A program made the position numbers and the translations under genes. 64,000 nucleotides of DNA from Rhodovulum visakhapatnamense (GTDB lineage: Bacteria; Pseudomonadota; Alphaproteobacteria; Rhodobacterales; Rhodobacteraceae): positions 1 through 64,000 of the forward strand of contig NZ_SOEB01000022.1 in NCBI RefSeq assembly GCF_004365965.1, read 5' to 3'. Numbering within the stretch: position 1 is the stretch's first letter; each line of letters starts with the position of its first letter. The notes beneath the pieces were generated by a model. The model did not search any database, had not been told where the DNA came from, and saw only the letters and a list, made by a program, of their open reading frames with translations. Positions 1 to 9,688 of the stretch are shown here, piece by piece.

Positions 1-205
1 TGGGCCCACATCCTGCTCACTGGCGAATACAGATGGCCCAAAAGATGATCAAACCGCCTTAGCGTACTATTCTGCCCCCTCCGGCAACAGACCCCCATAC
101 AGGTTTTTACCCTGTCATCGAGCGTTGACAACAGGGGAGCGTAGGGCGAAAACCGCATCGGGACATGCGCGAAGCATCCATCAGCACAGCAATCAGAGGC
201 AGATC

Positions 206-1273
206 GTGGCAAAGCCCGGCAGAAACACCATTATTCTGGGCGGCCTGGCCGTTGTCGCCGTGCTTGGCTGGCTGGCCTGGGACCGGCTGCAACCCGCCGG
301 TCTGCCGGCGGGTTTTGCCAGCGCCAATGGCCGGATCGAGGCGACCGAGGTGGATATCGCGGCGCTCACCGGCGGCCGAATCGCCGAAATCACCGCTGCC
401 GAAGGTGACATGGTCAGCGCAGGCGATGTGCTGGTGCAGATGGACGTGGTGCAGCTGAACGCACAAAAACGTCAGGCCGAAGCGCAGCTTGCCCGCGCCG
501 AAATCGGCGTCGAGACAGCAAGGGCGCTGGTCGCTCAGGCCGAGGCACAAGAGCGCGCGGCCCGGGCCGCGGTTGATCAGGCAGGCTCGGTTGCCGATGC
601 CGCGTCGCGCAGGCTTGAACGCTCTGAGCAGCTTGCAAAGACCAGTGCGATCTCGCAGCAGGTGCTGGATGATGACCGCGCCCGGGACGCCCAGGCCCGC
701 GCCGGTGTGGCCTCGGCCGAAGCCAGCCATGCGGCAGCGCTGGCGGGGGTCAGCAGCGCGCAGGCGCAGGTGGTCGATGCAAGTGCGGCCGTCGAGGCGG
801 CAAAGGCGTCGATTGATGCGATCCAGGCCTCTCTGGACGACGCCACGCTGAAAGCGCCGCGCACGGGCCGGATCCAGTATCGCATCGCACAAGAGGGCGA
901 GATTGTCGGCTCTGGCGGGCGGATCCTCAGCCTTGTCGATCTGGGCGATGTCTATATGACGGTTTTTCTGCCGACATCGCAGGTCGGCCGGGTGCAGGTC
1001 GGATCAGAGGTGCGCCTTGTCATGGATGCGGCGCGGGAATTCGTGATCCCGGCCACGGTTTCCTATGTTGCCGATGTGGCGCAGTTCACGCCAAAGACGG
1101 TCGAGACCGCCGATGAGCGCGAAAAGCTGATGTTCCGCGTCCGTGCCCGCATCGACCCCGAGCTGCTGTCGCGGCATATCGAATATGTCAAAACCGGCCT
1201 GCCGGGCATGGCCTATCTGCGGCTTGATCCGGATGCCGCCTGGCCTGACTTTCTTTCCAATGTCGTGAAATGA
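206..1273 (+). CDS. HlyD-family membrane fusion protein (first efflux operon)
   Basis: Periplasmic adaptor of an ABC export system, expected to link the inner-membrane ABC proteins encoded next to it to an outer-membrane channel. A single membrane anchor lies at about residues 7-24. The first biotinyl-lipoyl half (around [19 protein letters not shown]) follows, then a long Ala/Gln-rich coiled-coil hairpin (about 80-200), then the second lipoyl half ([18 protein letters not shown]) and a beta-barrel. I chose the GTG at 206 (AGAGGC upstream) because it puts the anchor at the N-terminus. An in-frame TTG at 125 would add 27 residues. The stop overlaps the ABC fusion start by four bases, so the genes are probably translationally coupled. 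The 205 bases upstream show no convincing promoter. A paralogue lies at 59041. Confidence 0.9.
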   Translation: MAKPGRNTIILGGLAVVAVLGWLAWDRLQPAGLPAGFASANGRIEATEVDIAALTGGRIAEITAAEGDMVSAGDVLVQMDVVQLNAQKRQAEAQLARAEIGVETARALVAQAEAQERAARAAVDQAGSVADAASRRLERSEQLAKTSAISQQVLDDDRARDAQARAGVASAEASHAAALAGVSSAQAQVVDASAAVEAAKASIDAIQASLDDATLKAPRTGRIQYRIAQEGEIVGSGGRILSLVDLGDVYMTVFLPTSQVGRVQVGSEVRLVMDAAREFVIPATVSYVADVAQFTPKTVETADEREKLMFRVRARIDPELLSRHIEYVKTGLPGMAYLRLDPDAAWPDFLSNVVK

Positions 1274-4008
1274 CCGGCTCAGTTGCCGGGGTCTCCGGCC
1301 TGACGCTGCGCTATGGCAAGGTCACGGCGCTTGACAATGTGACGCTGGAGATCCCTGAGGGGCGCATGGTCGGGCTGATCGGGCCAGACGGGGTCGGAAA
1401 GTCCAGCCTTCTGTCGCTGCTGGCCGGGGCACGTGTGATCCAGCAGGGCAAGGTCGAGGTTCTGGGCGGCGATATGCGCGATGTGGCGCATCGCAACCGC
1501 GTCTGCCCCCGCACCGCCTATATGCCGCAGGGTCTGGGCAAGAACCTCTACCCGACGCTTTCGGTCGAAGAGAACCTTGATTTCTTCGGCTCGCTTTTCG
1601 GTCATGACAAGGCCGAACGCGAGCGGCGGATCACCGATCTGCTGGCTGCGACCGGCATGACGCCGTTCCGGTCGCGCCCGGCGTCAAAGCTGTCGGGCGG
1701 CATGAAGCAAAAGCTGGGTCTGTGCTGCGCGCTGATCCATGATCCCGATTTCCTGATTCTTGACGAGCCGACCACCGGCGTCGATCCACTGTCGCGCCGC
1801 CAGTTCTGGGATCTGATCGACCGCATCCGCGCGACACGGCCGGGGATGAGCGTGATCACCGCCACCGCCTATATGGAAGAGGCCGCGCGCTTCGACTGGC
1901 TGGTTGCGATGAATGCGGGCCGGGTGCTGGCCACCGGCACCACCAGCGATCTGCTGTCGCGGACCGGGGCCGACACGCTTGATGCAGCCTTCATCGCGCT
2001 TTTGCCCGAAGAAGACCGGGGCGAAGACAGTGCCGTGGTGATCCCGCCGCGGACCACCGATGACAGCGATATCGCCATCGAGGCCGAGGGGCTGACGCAG
2101 CGCTTTGGCGATTTCGTGGCGGTCGACAATGTTTCCTTCCGCATCCCCAGGGGTGAGATTTTCGGCTTTCTGGGTTCGAACGGCTGCGGCAAGACGACGA
2201 CGATGAAGATGCTCACCGGGCTTCTGGAGCCGAGTGAGGGCCGGGCAAAGCTTTTCGGCCATGAGGTCGATGCAAGCGATCTGTCGGTGCGCCGCCGGGT
2301 CGGGTTCATGTCGCAGGCCTTCTCGCTCTATTCCGAGCTGACGGTGCGTCAGAACCTTGATCTGCACGCGCGGCTTTTCGATATGGCGGCCGAGAAGATC
2401 CCCGCCAGGGTTGACGAGATGATCGCCCGGTTCGATCTGGGCGACGTGACCGACAGCCTGCCCGAGGCGTTGCCGCTGGGTATCCGCCAGCGGCTTTCGC
2501 TGGCGGTGGCGATGATCCATGCGCCCGAGATCCTGATCCTTGACGAGCCGACCTCGGGGGTGGACCCGGTGGCGCGCAACGGCTTCTGGCGCATTCTGGC
2601 GGAACTTTCGCGCAAGGATGGCGTGACGATCTTTGTCTCGACCCATTTCATGAACGAGGCGGAATGGTGCGACCGCATCAGCCTGATGCATGCGGGCAAG
2701 GTGCTGGTCTCGGACACCGCCGAGGGGATCACGAAAGCCAAAGGTTGCGCCACGCTGGAAGACGCGTTCATCGCCTATCTTGAAGAGGCGATTGGCGAGA
2801 CGGCACCCGCCCCCGCCGCTGCGCCCGAGGCCGCGCCCGAGGCCCCCGCAGCCGGGGTGACCCATCACGCGCAGCAATCCGGCTTCAGCCTGCGGCGACT
2901 GCTTAGCTATTCGCAGCTGGAAAGCCTGCAATTGCAGCGCGATCCGATCCGGCTGACCATGGCGTTGGTCGGCAGCCTTCTTCTGATGATCGTGGTGGGG
3001 CTGGGCATCAACATGGATGTCGAGGATCTGACCTTCGCCGCCCTTGACCGCGACCAGACCACCACCAGCCGCAATTATATCGCCGATATTGCGGGATCGC
3101 GCTATTTCATCGAACAGCCGGCCCTGACAAGTTACGACGAGATCGACGCAAGAATGCGCTCGGGCGAGCTGGCGCTGGCGATCGAGATCCCGCCCGGCTT
3201 TGCCGCCGATATCGCGGCAGGCAGGGATGTGCAGGTCGGGGCCTGGTTCGACGGCGCCAACCCCAGCCGCGCCAATACGGTGCAGGGCTATGTGCAGGGC
3301 ATGCATGCCGACTGGATCACACGTCAGGCGCGTCAGCTTTACGGTGACAAGGCGAGCGGCGGCAGTTTCGAACTGGTGACCCGATACCGCTACAACCCCG
3401 ACGTGCGCAGCCTGAATGCGATGGTCCCGGCGATCATCCCGCTGCTTTTGCTAATGATCCCGGCGATCCTGACCACGCTTTCGGTCGCGCGTGAACGCGA
3501 ACTGGGCTCGATCATCAATTTCTACGTCACGCCGGTGACGCGGCTGGAATTTCTGCTTGGCAAACAGCTGCCCTATATCGCGCTGGCCATGCTGAATTTC
3601 TTCCTGATGATGGCCATGGCGGTCACATTCTTCGCAGTGCCCTTCAACGGCAGTTTTCTGGGCTTTACCCTTTCGGCGCTGATCTATGTCACCGCGACCA
3701 CGGCGCTTGGTTTTCTGGTGTCGGTCTTCATCGCAAGTCAGGTCGCGGCGCTGTTCGCGACCGCCATGCTGACGATGATCCCGGCGGTCAGCTATTCGGG
3801 TTTGATCGACCCGGTCTCTTCGCTGTCGGGTTTTGGCCGGGTTCTGGGCGAGATCTACCCCTCGACCTGGTTTATCACCGCCGCGCGGGGGGCTTTCTCC
3901 AAGGCCTTCGGAATGGCGGAACTGGCCGGGCCGATGCTGGCCATGGGCATCGCCATTCCGGTGATTATCGGGCTGGCGGCGGCCTTCCTGAAAAAACAGG
4001 CGAAGTGA
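1270..4008 (+). CDS. rbbA: RbbA-type ABC transporter: two ATPase domains fused to ABC-2 permease
   Basis: A 912-residue fusion with the layout of E. coli RbbA/YhiH: NBD1, NBD2, then a membrane domain. NBD1 has Walker A GPDGVGKS (38-45), Q87, signature LSGGM (141-145) and Walker B LILDEP (162-167). In its H-loop the usual histidine is replaced (TATAYMEEA). NBD2 has Walker A GSNGCGKT (302-309), a degenerate signature LPLGI (401-405), Walker B LILDEP (422-427) and an intact [10 protein letters not shown]-loop. An Ala/Pro-rich linker (about 515-535) leads to an ABC-2 membrane region with one N-terminal helix, a periplasmic loop and about five C-terminal helices. This degenerate-site pattern matches RbbA. 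Flanked by HlyD and a second permease, it probably drives drug or solute export; a ribosome-linked role is known only for the E. coli homologue. Confidence 0.9.
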   Translation: MTGSVAGVSGLTLRYGKVTALDNVTLEIPEGRMVGLIGPDGVGKSSLLSLLAGARVIQQGKVEVLGGDMRDVAHRNRVCPRTAYMPQGLGKNLYPTLSVEENLDFFGSLFGHDKAERERRITDLLAATGMTPFRSRPASKLSGGMKQKLGLCCALIHDPDFLILDEPTTGVDPLSRRQFWDLIDRIRATRPGMSVITATAYMEEAARFDWLVAMNAGRVLATGTTSDLLSRTGADTLDAAFIALLPEEDRGEDSAVVIPPRTTDDSDIAIEAEGLTQRFGDFVAVDNVSFRIPRGEIFGFLGSNGCGKTTTMKMLTGLLEPSEGRAKLFGHEVDASDLSVRRRVGFMSQAFSLYSELTVRQNLDLHARLFDMAAEKIPARVDEMIARFDLGDVTDSLPEALPLGIRQRLSLAVAMIHAPEILILDEPTSGVDPVARNGFWRILAELSRKDGVTIFVSTHFMNEAEWCDRISLMHAGKVLVSDTAEGITKAKGCATLEDAFIAYLEEAIGETAPAPAAAPEAAPEAPAAGVTHHAQQSGFSLRRLLSYSQLESLQLQRDPIRLTMALVGSLLLMIVVGLGINMDVEDLTFAALDRDQTTTSRNYIADIAGSRYFIEQPALTSYDEIDARMRSGELALAIEIPPGFAADIAAGRDVQVGAWFDGANPSRANTVQGYVQGMHADWITRQARQLYGDKASGGSFELVTRYRYNPDVRSLNAMVPAIIPLLLLMIPAILTTLSVARERELGSIINFYVTPVTRLEFLLGKQLPYIALAMLNFFLMMAMAVTFFAVPFNGSFLGFTLSALIYVTATTALGFLVSVFIASQVAALFATAMLTMIPAVSYSGLIDPVSSLSGFGRVLGEIYPSTWFITAARGAFSKAFGMAELAGPMLAMGIAIPVIIGLAAAFLKKQAK

Positions 4009-4015
4009 GGGGCGG

Positions 4016-5128
4016 ATGAACCTGCGCAACACCTTCAATCTGGGCGTCAAGGAATTGCGCGGGCTCTGGCGCGATCCGGTGATGCTGGTGCTGATCGTCT
4101 ATTCCTTTTCGCTCTCGATCTGGACCTCTGCGAACGCCTCGCCCGAGGCGCTGACGAATGCCGCGATCTCGATCGTGGATGAGGATCAGTCGCATCTCTC
4201 CGCCCGCATCACCTCGGCCTTTTATCCGCCCTATTTTGTCGAGCCGCAGATGACCACGACGGCCGAGATGGATCGGCGGATGGATCAGGGGCTGGATACT
4301 TTTGCGCTGAACATCCCACCGGATTTCGCGCGCGATGTGCTGGCCGGAAAAAACCCGGCGATCCAGCTGAATATCGACGCGACAAGGATGAGCCAGGCCT
4401 TCACCGGCGGCGGCTATATCCAGCAAATCGTGTCCTCCGAGGTTTCGGAATATGTGGCGGGCTACCGGGCCGAGACCGCGCTGCCGGTCGATCTGGCGCT
4501 CCGCGCGCGGTATAATCCCTCGCTGGATCCGAAGTGGTTCGGGGCGATTTCCGCCGTGATTCAGTCGATCACCATGCTGTCGTTGGTGCTGACCGGCGCG
4601 GCGCTGATCCGCGAAAAGGAACATGGCACGGTCGAGCACCTGCTGGTCATGCCCGTCACCACGACCGAGATCATGTTTTCCAAGATCTGGTCGATGGGGC
4701 TGGTGGTGCTGCTGGGGTCGATCTTTTCGCTAAGTGTTGTGGTGCAGGCGCTGATGGCGGTTCCGGTGCAGGGCTCGGTCGTGCTGTTTCTTGCGGGCGC
4801 GGTGCTGATGGTTTTCGCCATGACGGGGCTTGGAATTTTCCTTGCCACCATCGCCGGGTCGATGCCGCAATTCGCGCTTTTGCTGATGATGGCGCTTTTG
4901 CCGCTGCAGGTGCTGTCAGGCGCGATGACGCCGCGGGAATCCATGCCAGAGATCATCCAGACCATCATGCTTGCAGCCCCCAACACGCATTTCATCATCC
5001 TCTCGCAGGGCATCTTGTTCCGAGGTGCGGGGCTTGACGTGGTCTGGCCCCAGTTCGCAGCGCTGGCGGCGATCGGGGTGGCGCTGTTCTGGCTGGCACT
5101 GATACGATTCAAGAAATTCCTGCGGTAA
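4016..5128 (+). CDS. ABC-2 type permease (YhhJ-like)
   Basis: Inner-membrane permease, 370 residues, third gene of the efflux operon. It has one N-terminal membrane helix (about 22-40), a large periplasmic domain (about 45-175) with the family motif SIVDEDQSHLSARI, and about five C-terminal helices including the conserved REKEHGTVEHLLVMP segment between helices. It starts seven bases after the ABC fusion stop, with GAGGGG as ribosome binding site. It most likely pairs with the fused membrane domain of the preceding gene to form the translocation pore. The closest relative in the window is the permease at 62807, in the same relative position of the paralogous operon. The substrate cannot be read from the sequence. 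Confidence 0.9.
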   Translation: MNLRNTFNLGVKELRGLWRDPVMLVLIVYSFSLSIWTSANASPEALTNAAISIVDEDQSHLSARITSAFYPPYFVEPQMTTTAEMDRRMDQGLDTFALNIPPDFARDVLAGKNPAIQLNIDATRMSQAFTGGGYIQQIVSSEVSEYVAGYRAETALPVDLALRARYNPSLDPKWFGAISAVIQSITMLSLVLTGAALIREKEHGTVEHLLVMPVTTTEIMFSKIWSMGLVVLLGSIFSLSVVVQALMAVPVQGSVVLFLAGAVLMVFAMTGLGIFLATIAGSMPQFALLLMMALLPLQVLSGAMTPRESMPEIIQTIMLAAPNTHFIILSQGILFRGAGLDVVWPQFAALAAIGVALFWLALIRFKKFLR

Positions 5129-5133
5129 GGCAT

Positions 5134-6213
5134 ATGTTGGGCCGCCTGCTTCTGATCCTGACGCTTGCGCTTGCAGGCTGCGCTGCGCGTCCGGGGCCGG
5201 AAGTTCTGGCCCCCGATGCCGGTGCCCTGCCCGAGGGCGCCCGCCTTGTCCGGGTGCTGACCATGACCACCCGCGCGCCCGAGGCAAATCTGCCGGGGGC
5301 CTTTGGCGACTCTCGCTCCATCCGGCCAAGCTGGCTGGAATACGAGGTCTCGGTGCCGCCTGGCCATCGGCCGGGAAAGATTGAATGGCCGGATCGCAAT
5401 GGCAGCAGCGCCGACCGGAATTTCGTGATGCGCAGCCGGCAGACGCTTAGCCGTGACGCCTTTGCAAAGCGTCTCTCGCGCGAGGGGGTCGGGCTGTATG
5501 TCCACGGCGTCAACACCCGCTTTCATGAGGCCTTGTTCCGCACCGCGCAGCTTTCGGTCGATGCGCATATCGAGGAAAAGCCCGTCCTTTTTACATGGCC
5601 CTCGGCAGGCTATCCGGGCGCCTATCTGGCTGATCGTGACGCGTCTGACTTTTCCCGCGCGGCGCTTGCCGATCTGCTGCGGCTTTTGACAAAGGGTCGG
5701 TCCGCTTCCGACGCGGTGCCGGTGCTGGCTCACAGCATGGGCGCGCGGCTGACGATGGAGACGCTGGTGCAACTGCGTCTTGCCGGGCGGGACGATGTGC
5801 TGGACCGGATCGAGGTCATCCTTGCCGCCCCGGATATTGATATCGATCTTTTCCGCGCCCAGATGGTCAGCCTTGGGCCGATGAAGCATCCCATCACGGT
5901 GCTCGTCTCCTCGGACGATCTGGCGCTGAAACTGTCGTCGCAGCTTTCGGCACGTCGGATACGGCTTGGGCTTGTCGATGTGCGTGATCCGGCGGTCCAG
6001 CGCCTGGCGGTCGCGACCGGAATACGGATCGTGGATATTACCGATATTCCGACCGATGATCCCGCCCACAGCCGCTATGTCGGCCTGCTTTCCGGCGAGG
6101 CCGGGGCTGTGGTTGAAAACACCCTTTTCGGTGAGGTACGCTTGGCGGGGGCCTTTGTCTTCAATCAGGTCGGTGGTGTCTTCACTGGCATCGGTGATGT
6201 GCTGGCGGATTGA
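5134..6213 (+). CDS. Alpha/beta-hydrolase lipoprotein (DUF900 family)
   Basis: Predicted lipoprotein of 359 residues: a short hydrophobic signal peptide ends in a lipobox (LALAGC, Cys16), so the mature protein is probably lipid-anchored in the envelope. The body matches the DUF900 alpha/beta-hydrolase pattern: a YVHGVNTRF segment (oxyanion strand region), FTWPSAG, and a nucleophile elbow AHSMGAR with the presumed catalytic serine. A later Asp (APDIDID) could complete the triad. It starts five bases after the permease stop and probably belongs to the same transcript. The paralogous operon at 59-64 kb has no equivalent gene, so a direct role in efflux is uncertain; substrate unknown. Confidence 0.75.
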   Translation: MLGRLLLILTLALAGCAARPGPEVLAPDAGALPEGARLVRVLTMTTRAPEANLPGAFGDSRSIRPSWLEYEVSVPPGHRPGKIEWPDRNGSSADRNFVMRSRQTLSRDAFAKRLSREGVGLYVHGVNTRFHEALFRTAQLSVDAHIEEKPVLFTWPSAGYPGAYLADRDASDFSRAALADLLRLLTKGRSASDAVPVLAHSMGARLTMETLVQLRLAGRDDVLDRIEVILAAPDIDIDLFRAQMVSLGPMKHPITVLVSSDDLALKLSSQLSARRIRLGLVDVRDPAVQRLAVATGIRIVDITDIPTDDPAHSRYVGLLSGEAGAVVENTLFGEVRLAGAFVFNQVGGVFTGIGDVLAD

Positions 6214-6466
6214 GGCCGCGGCCTTGGCCCGGCGTTGGTGCCAGCGGCATTGGCCGGGTCATGGCCTCGACGTCGCGCCGTTTTGCCGGTAATCGTCCAT
6301 GATGATCAGGGCAGGGACAGGGGATTCCGTGTCCGCCGCCGGACGCCGATGCTTTGCCTGTTCAGTCCGGGGGCGGCTGTTTCGGCGGTTTGACGGCGCT
6401 TTACGACATGTCGTCGGCATCGGGCCTTGGGCGCAATGCCTATGTTCAAGAAAAATCTTGAACTCT

Positions 6467-6480
6467 TTGATTTCGATCAA
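6467..6480 (+). promoter_or_regulatory. FNR/FnrL-type binding site upstream of phaC
   Basis: TTGAT, four bases (TTCG), ATCAA: an exact FNR-family palindrome in the 318-base gap before phaC. Its centre is about 58 bases before the ATG at 6532. A plausible -10 (CTAACT, 6501-6506) puts transcription start near 6513, so the site would sit near -40, typical of class II activation. The phaC ribosome binding site is GGAG at 6521-6524. The rest of the gap (6214-6460) shows nothing recognisable. Activation of the operon at low oxygen is inference from site and position. Confidence 0.75.
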
Positions 6481-6531
6481 CACTCGTTGATAGTTCTGTG
6501 CTAACTCCCGCCGGTAAATTGGAGACGCGAC

Positions 6532-8289
6532 ATGGCCCTTACTCCCAAATCAGATGGCTCGGGTGCAACCGGCGATGAAAGCCTTGGCATCGAGGCTTTT
6601 CAGGCCGTTGACCGCATACGAGAGGCGCTCTCGGGACAGCTCAGCGGCGGGGTCTCGCCCGGCTCGCTGATGATGGCCTATGTCGACTGGGCCTTTCATC
6701 TGGCGCAGGCACCGGGCAAGCAGATGGAACTGGGCGTCAAGGCGGGCCGCAAATGGCAGCGTCTCATGGCGCATCTGATGGCCTCGGCGATGGATCCGCA
6801 GGCCGCGCCGGTCATCACGCCCTTGCCGGGCGACCGCCGTTTCGCCGGTGAAGCCTGGGCGAAACCGCCCTTCAGCTGGATGTCGCAGGCTTTCCTGCTG
6901 CAGCAGCAATGGCTGCATAACGTCACCCATGAGGTTCCGGGCGTGACGAAGCACCACGAGGATGTGGTGTCTTTTGCCGCGAAACAGATCCTTGATGTCT
7001 GTGCGCCTTCGAACAACCCTTTTACCAATCCCGAGGTTGTGGCACGGACCTGGGCTACCGGAGGCATGAACCTTGTGAAGGGCTGGCAGAACTGGCTGCA
7101 GGACGTCGTCCGCCAGATCCGGCAGGAGCCGCCAGAGGGTGTCGAGGCCTTTACACCGGGTCGCGATGTGGCGGTGACGCCGGGCAAGGTAATCTTCCGC
7201 AACCACCTGATCGAACTGATCCAGTATACGCCCACGACAGAAACCGTGCACCCCGAGCCGGTGCTGATCGTTCCGGCCTGGATCATGAAATACTATATCC
7301 TCGACCTCAGCCCGGAGAATTCACTGATCCGCTGGCTGGTGGCGCAGGGCCACACGGTTTTCGCCATTTCCTGGCGCAATCCGGGTGCAGAGGATCGTGA
7401 TCTGACGCTGGAGGATTATCGCCGGCTGGGCGTGATGGCCGCGTTGGATGAGATCACCCGTCTAATGCCCGATCAGAAAATCCACGCCACCGGCTATTGT
7501 CTGGGTGGCACTTTGCTGTCGATCGCGGCGGCTGCCATGGCGGGGAAGGGGGACGCGCGTCTCGCCTCGCTGACGCTGCTTGCCGCGCAGGTCGATTTCG
7601 CCGAACCGGGCGAGCTTGCGTTGTTCATCGACCCAAGCCAGCTGCATCTTCTTGAAAGCATGATGTGGAACCGCGGCTATCTCTCTGCCGATCAGATGGC
7701 GGGGGCGTTTCAGCTTTTGCGCTCGAATGACCTCATCTGGTCCCGGATGGTGCGCGATTACATGATGGGCGAGCGGACGGCGATGAATGATCTCATGGCC
7801 TGGAATGCCGACAGCACCCGGATGCCCTATCGGATGCATGCCGAATATCTGCGCAGGCTTTATCTGAATAATGAGCTTTCTTCGGGACGCTTCACCGCCG
7901 GGGGCAAGACAGTTCTGTTGCAGAACATCCGGGTGCCGATCTTTGCCGTCGGGACCGAGCGCGATCATGTCGCACCCTGGAAGTCGGTCTACAAAATCCA
8001 CCAGTTCACCGATTGCGAGGTGACTTTCGCGCTGACGTCGGGCGGGCATAATGCGGGGATCGTCTCTCCTCCCGGTCACCCGCGCCGCCGCTACCGGCTG
8101 GCGACCCGCGCCCATGACGACGCGCTTTTGCCGCCCGAGACCTGGGTCGAGGCCAATCCTGCAACCGAGGGTTCGTGGTGGACGCCCTGGCAGGCCTGGC
8201 TTGCCGCGCGTTCGGGTGCCCCCGCCGCGCCGCCCGCAATGGGCAACGCGCTGGCAGATGCGCCCGGCACATATGTTTTCCAGAGGTGA
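6532..8289 (+). CDS. phaC: Poly(3-hydroxyalkanoate) synthase, class I type
   Basis: Polymerises hydroxyacyl-CoA into intracellular polyester granules. The 585-residue length fits class I PhaC. The alpha/beta-hydrolase core carries the modified lipase box GYCLGG (321-326) with nucleophile Cys323. The other expected triad residues are Asp478 (TERDHVAPW) and His506 (SGGHNAG). Other family blocks are PAWIMKYYILDLSPENS and WRNPGAEDRDL. It heads an operon with a MaoC-Pta fusion and acetate kinase, so polymer synthesis may be tied to acetyl-phosphate metabolism when oxygen is short; an FNR box lies upstream. Alphaproteobacteria often carry several PhaC proteins, so this may be a secondary synthase. 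Confidence 0.93.
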   Translation: MALTPKSDGSGATGDESLGIEAFQAVDRIREALSGQLSGGVSPGSLMMAYVDWAFHLAQAPGKQMELGVKAGRKWQRLMAHLMASAMDPQAAPVITPLPGDRRFAGEAWAKPPFSWMSQAFLLQQQWLHNVTHEVPGVTKHHEDVVSFAAKQILDVCAPSNNPFTNPEVVARTWATGGMNLVKGWQNWLQDVVRQIRQEPPEGVEAFTPGRDVAVTPGKVIFRNHLIELIQYTPTTETVHPEPVLIVPAWIMKYYILDLSPENSLIRWLVAQGHTVFAISWRNPGAEDRDLTLEDYRRLGVMAALDEITRLMPDQKIHATGYCLGGTLLSIAAAAMAGKGDARLASLTLLAAQVDFAEPGELALFIDPSQLHLLESMMWNRGYLSADQMAGAFQLLRSNDLIWSRMVRDYMMGERTAMNDLMAWNADSTRMPYRMHAEYLRRLYLNNELSSGRFTAGGKTVLLQNIRVPIFAVGTERDHVAPWKSVYKIHQFTDCEVTFALTSGGHNAGIVSPPGHPRRRYRLATRAHDDALLPPETWVEANPATEGSWWTPWQAWLAARSGAPAAPPAMGNALADAPGTYVFQR

Positions 8290-8293
8290 CAAG

Positions 8294-9688
8294 ATGACCG
8301 GCACTCTGACCAACTATCTGTTTCACCAGATGAAAATCGGCGACCGCGCCAGTCTTGTCCGCCACGTCGGTCCCAAGGATATTGAATTGTTCGCCGCTGT
8401 TTCCGGCGACGCCAACCCCGCGCATCTGGATGCCGGTTTCGCCGCCCATGGGCCGTTTGGCCATGTCGTGGTGCACGGCATGTGGACTGCGGCGCTGATT
8501 TCGGCGGTGCTGGGCACCCGCCTGCCGGGGCCGGGGACGATCTATCTCGACCAGCAGATCCGCTTTAACAAGCCGGTTTCGCCAGGCGATACCATCACCG
8601 CCGAAGTTGAAGTGGCCGAGCTGATCGAGGGCAAGAACCGTGTCCGCCTGACGACCACCGCCCGCAATCAGCGGGGCGAGGTGGTGCTTTCGGGCGAGGC
8701 GCTGGTGCTGGCCCCGGTCGAGCAGGTGACCTGGGTGCCGGGTGACCTTCCCGAGGCGGTGGTCTTGCCGAAGGGGCGCTGGCAGGGCTTTGTCGAAGAG
8801 GCCCGCGCATTGCCCCCGGTGCGGGCGGCGGTGGTGCATCCCTGTTCGAAATCCGCGATCCTTGGCGCGATCGAGGTGCGCGACGAAGGCCTGCTTGACC
8901 CGATCCTGATCGGTCCCGGCGCAAAGATTCGCGCGGCGGCCGCCGAGGCCGGGGTCTCGCTTGACGGCTTCCGGATCGAGGAGACAGAGCACAGCCATGC
9001 AGCGGCGGCGCGGGCGGTGGAACTGGCGGCCTGTGGCAAGGTCCAGGTGCTGGTCAAGGGCAGCCTGCATTCCGATGAACTGCTTGCGGCGGTGGTTTCG
9101 AAAAGCGGCGGCCTGCGCACCGAACGCCGGATCAGCCATGTCTATGCGATGGATGTGCCCGCCTATCGCAAGCCGGTGATCGTCACCGATGCCGCGATCA
9201 ATATCGCACCGACATTAGAGCATAAGCGCGACATCTGCCAGAATGCCGTCGATCTGATGCGGCTTCTGGGGCGCGATCAGCCGAAGGTCGCGGTGCTGGC
9301 GGCGGTCGAGACAGTGAACGCGACGATGCCCGCCACGCTGGATGCCGCCGCGCTGACGGTGATGGCGGCTCGAGGCCAGATCACGGGCGCGCTGGTTGAC
9401 GGGCCGCTGGCCTTCGACAATGCGATCAGCCCCGAGGCGGTGGCGACGAAGGGCATCGTCTCGCAGGTGGCGGGCGAGGCCGATATTCTTCTGGTGCCGG
9501 ATCTCGAGGCCGGGAACATGCTTGCCAAACAGCTGATCTATTTCGCGGGCGCCACGGCCGCGGGGCTGGTTCTGGGCGCACGGGTGCCAATCGTTCTGAC
9601 AAGCCGGGCGGATCCTTTATCGGCCCGCATCGCCTCGGCGGCGCTGGCCAAGCTGGTCGCGGTCCGCAAAGCGGAGGGGAAGGCGTGA
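8294..9688 (+). CDS. Bifunctional MaoC-like hydratase / phosphate acetyltransferase
   Basis: A 464-residue two-domain protein. Residues about 1-140 form a MaoC hot-dog hydratase domain with the (R)-specific hydratase motif SGDANPAHLD (Asp39, His44 as likely acid/base pair). Residues about 160-460 form a PTA_PTB domain (VKGSLHSDELL, DAAINIAPTLEHKRDI, GPLAFDNAIS), which interconverts acyl-CoA and acyl-phosphate. The frame is open upstream inside phaC, but the ATG at 8294, five bases after the phaC stop, gives an intact MaoC N-terminus. It overlaps ackA by four bases. The pair would convert acetyl-CoA to acetate with ATP gain; the MaoC domain could supply (R)-hydroxyacyl-CoA to PhaC, which is inference. 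Confidence 0.88.
   Translation: MTGTLTNYLFHQMKIGDRASLVRHVGPKDIELFAAVSGDANPAHLDAGFAAHGPFGHVVVHGMWTAALISAVLGTRLPGPGTIYLDQQIRFNKPVSPGDTITAEVEVAELIEGKNRVRLTTTARNQRGEVVLSGEALVLAPVEQVTWVPGDLPEAVVLPKGRWQGFVEEARALPPVRAAVVHPCSKSAILGAIEVRDEGLLDPILIGPGAKIRAAAAEAGVSLDGFRIEETEHSHAAAARAVELAACGKVQVLVKGSLHSDELLAAVVSKSGGLRTERRISHVYAMDVPAYRKPVIVTDAAINIAPTLEHKRDICQNAVDLMRLLGRDQPKVAVLAAVETVNATMPATLDAAALTVMAARGQITGALVDGPLAFDNAISPEAVATKGIVSQVAGEADILLVPDLEAGNMLAKQLIYFAGATAAGLVLGARVPIVLTSRADPLSARIASAALAKLVAVRKAEGKA

Noticed and set aside
125-160. TTGACA at 125-130 as -35 box of the first operon
   Set aside because: No acceptable -10 hexamer at 16-18 bases; the same TTG may also be read as a start codon, so no promoter is claimed.
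1684-3306. 540-codon open frame antisense to the first ABC fusion gene
   Set aside because: High-GC codon bias of the sense gene keeps the antisense frame open; its translation is His/Arg/Gly-rich with no domain.
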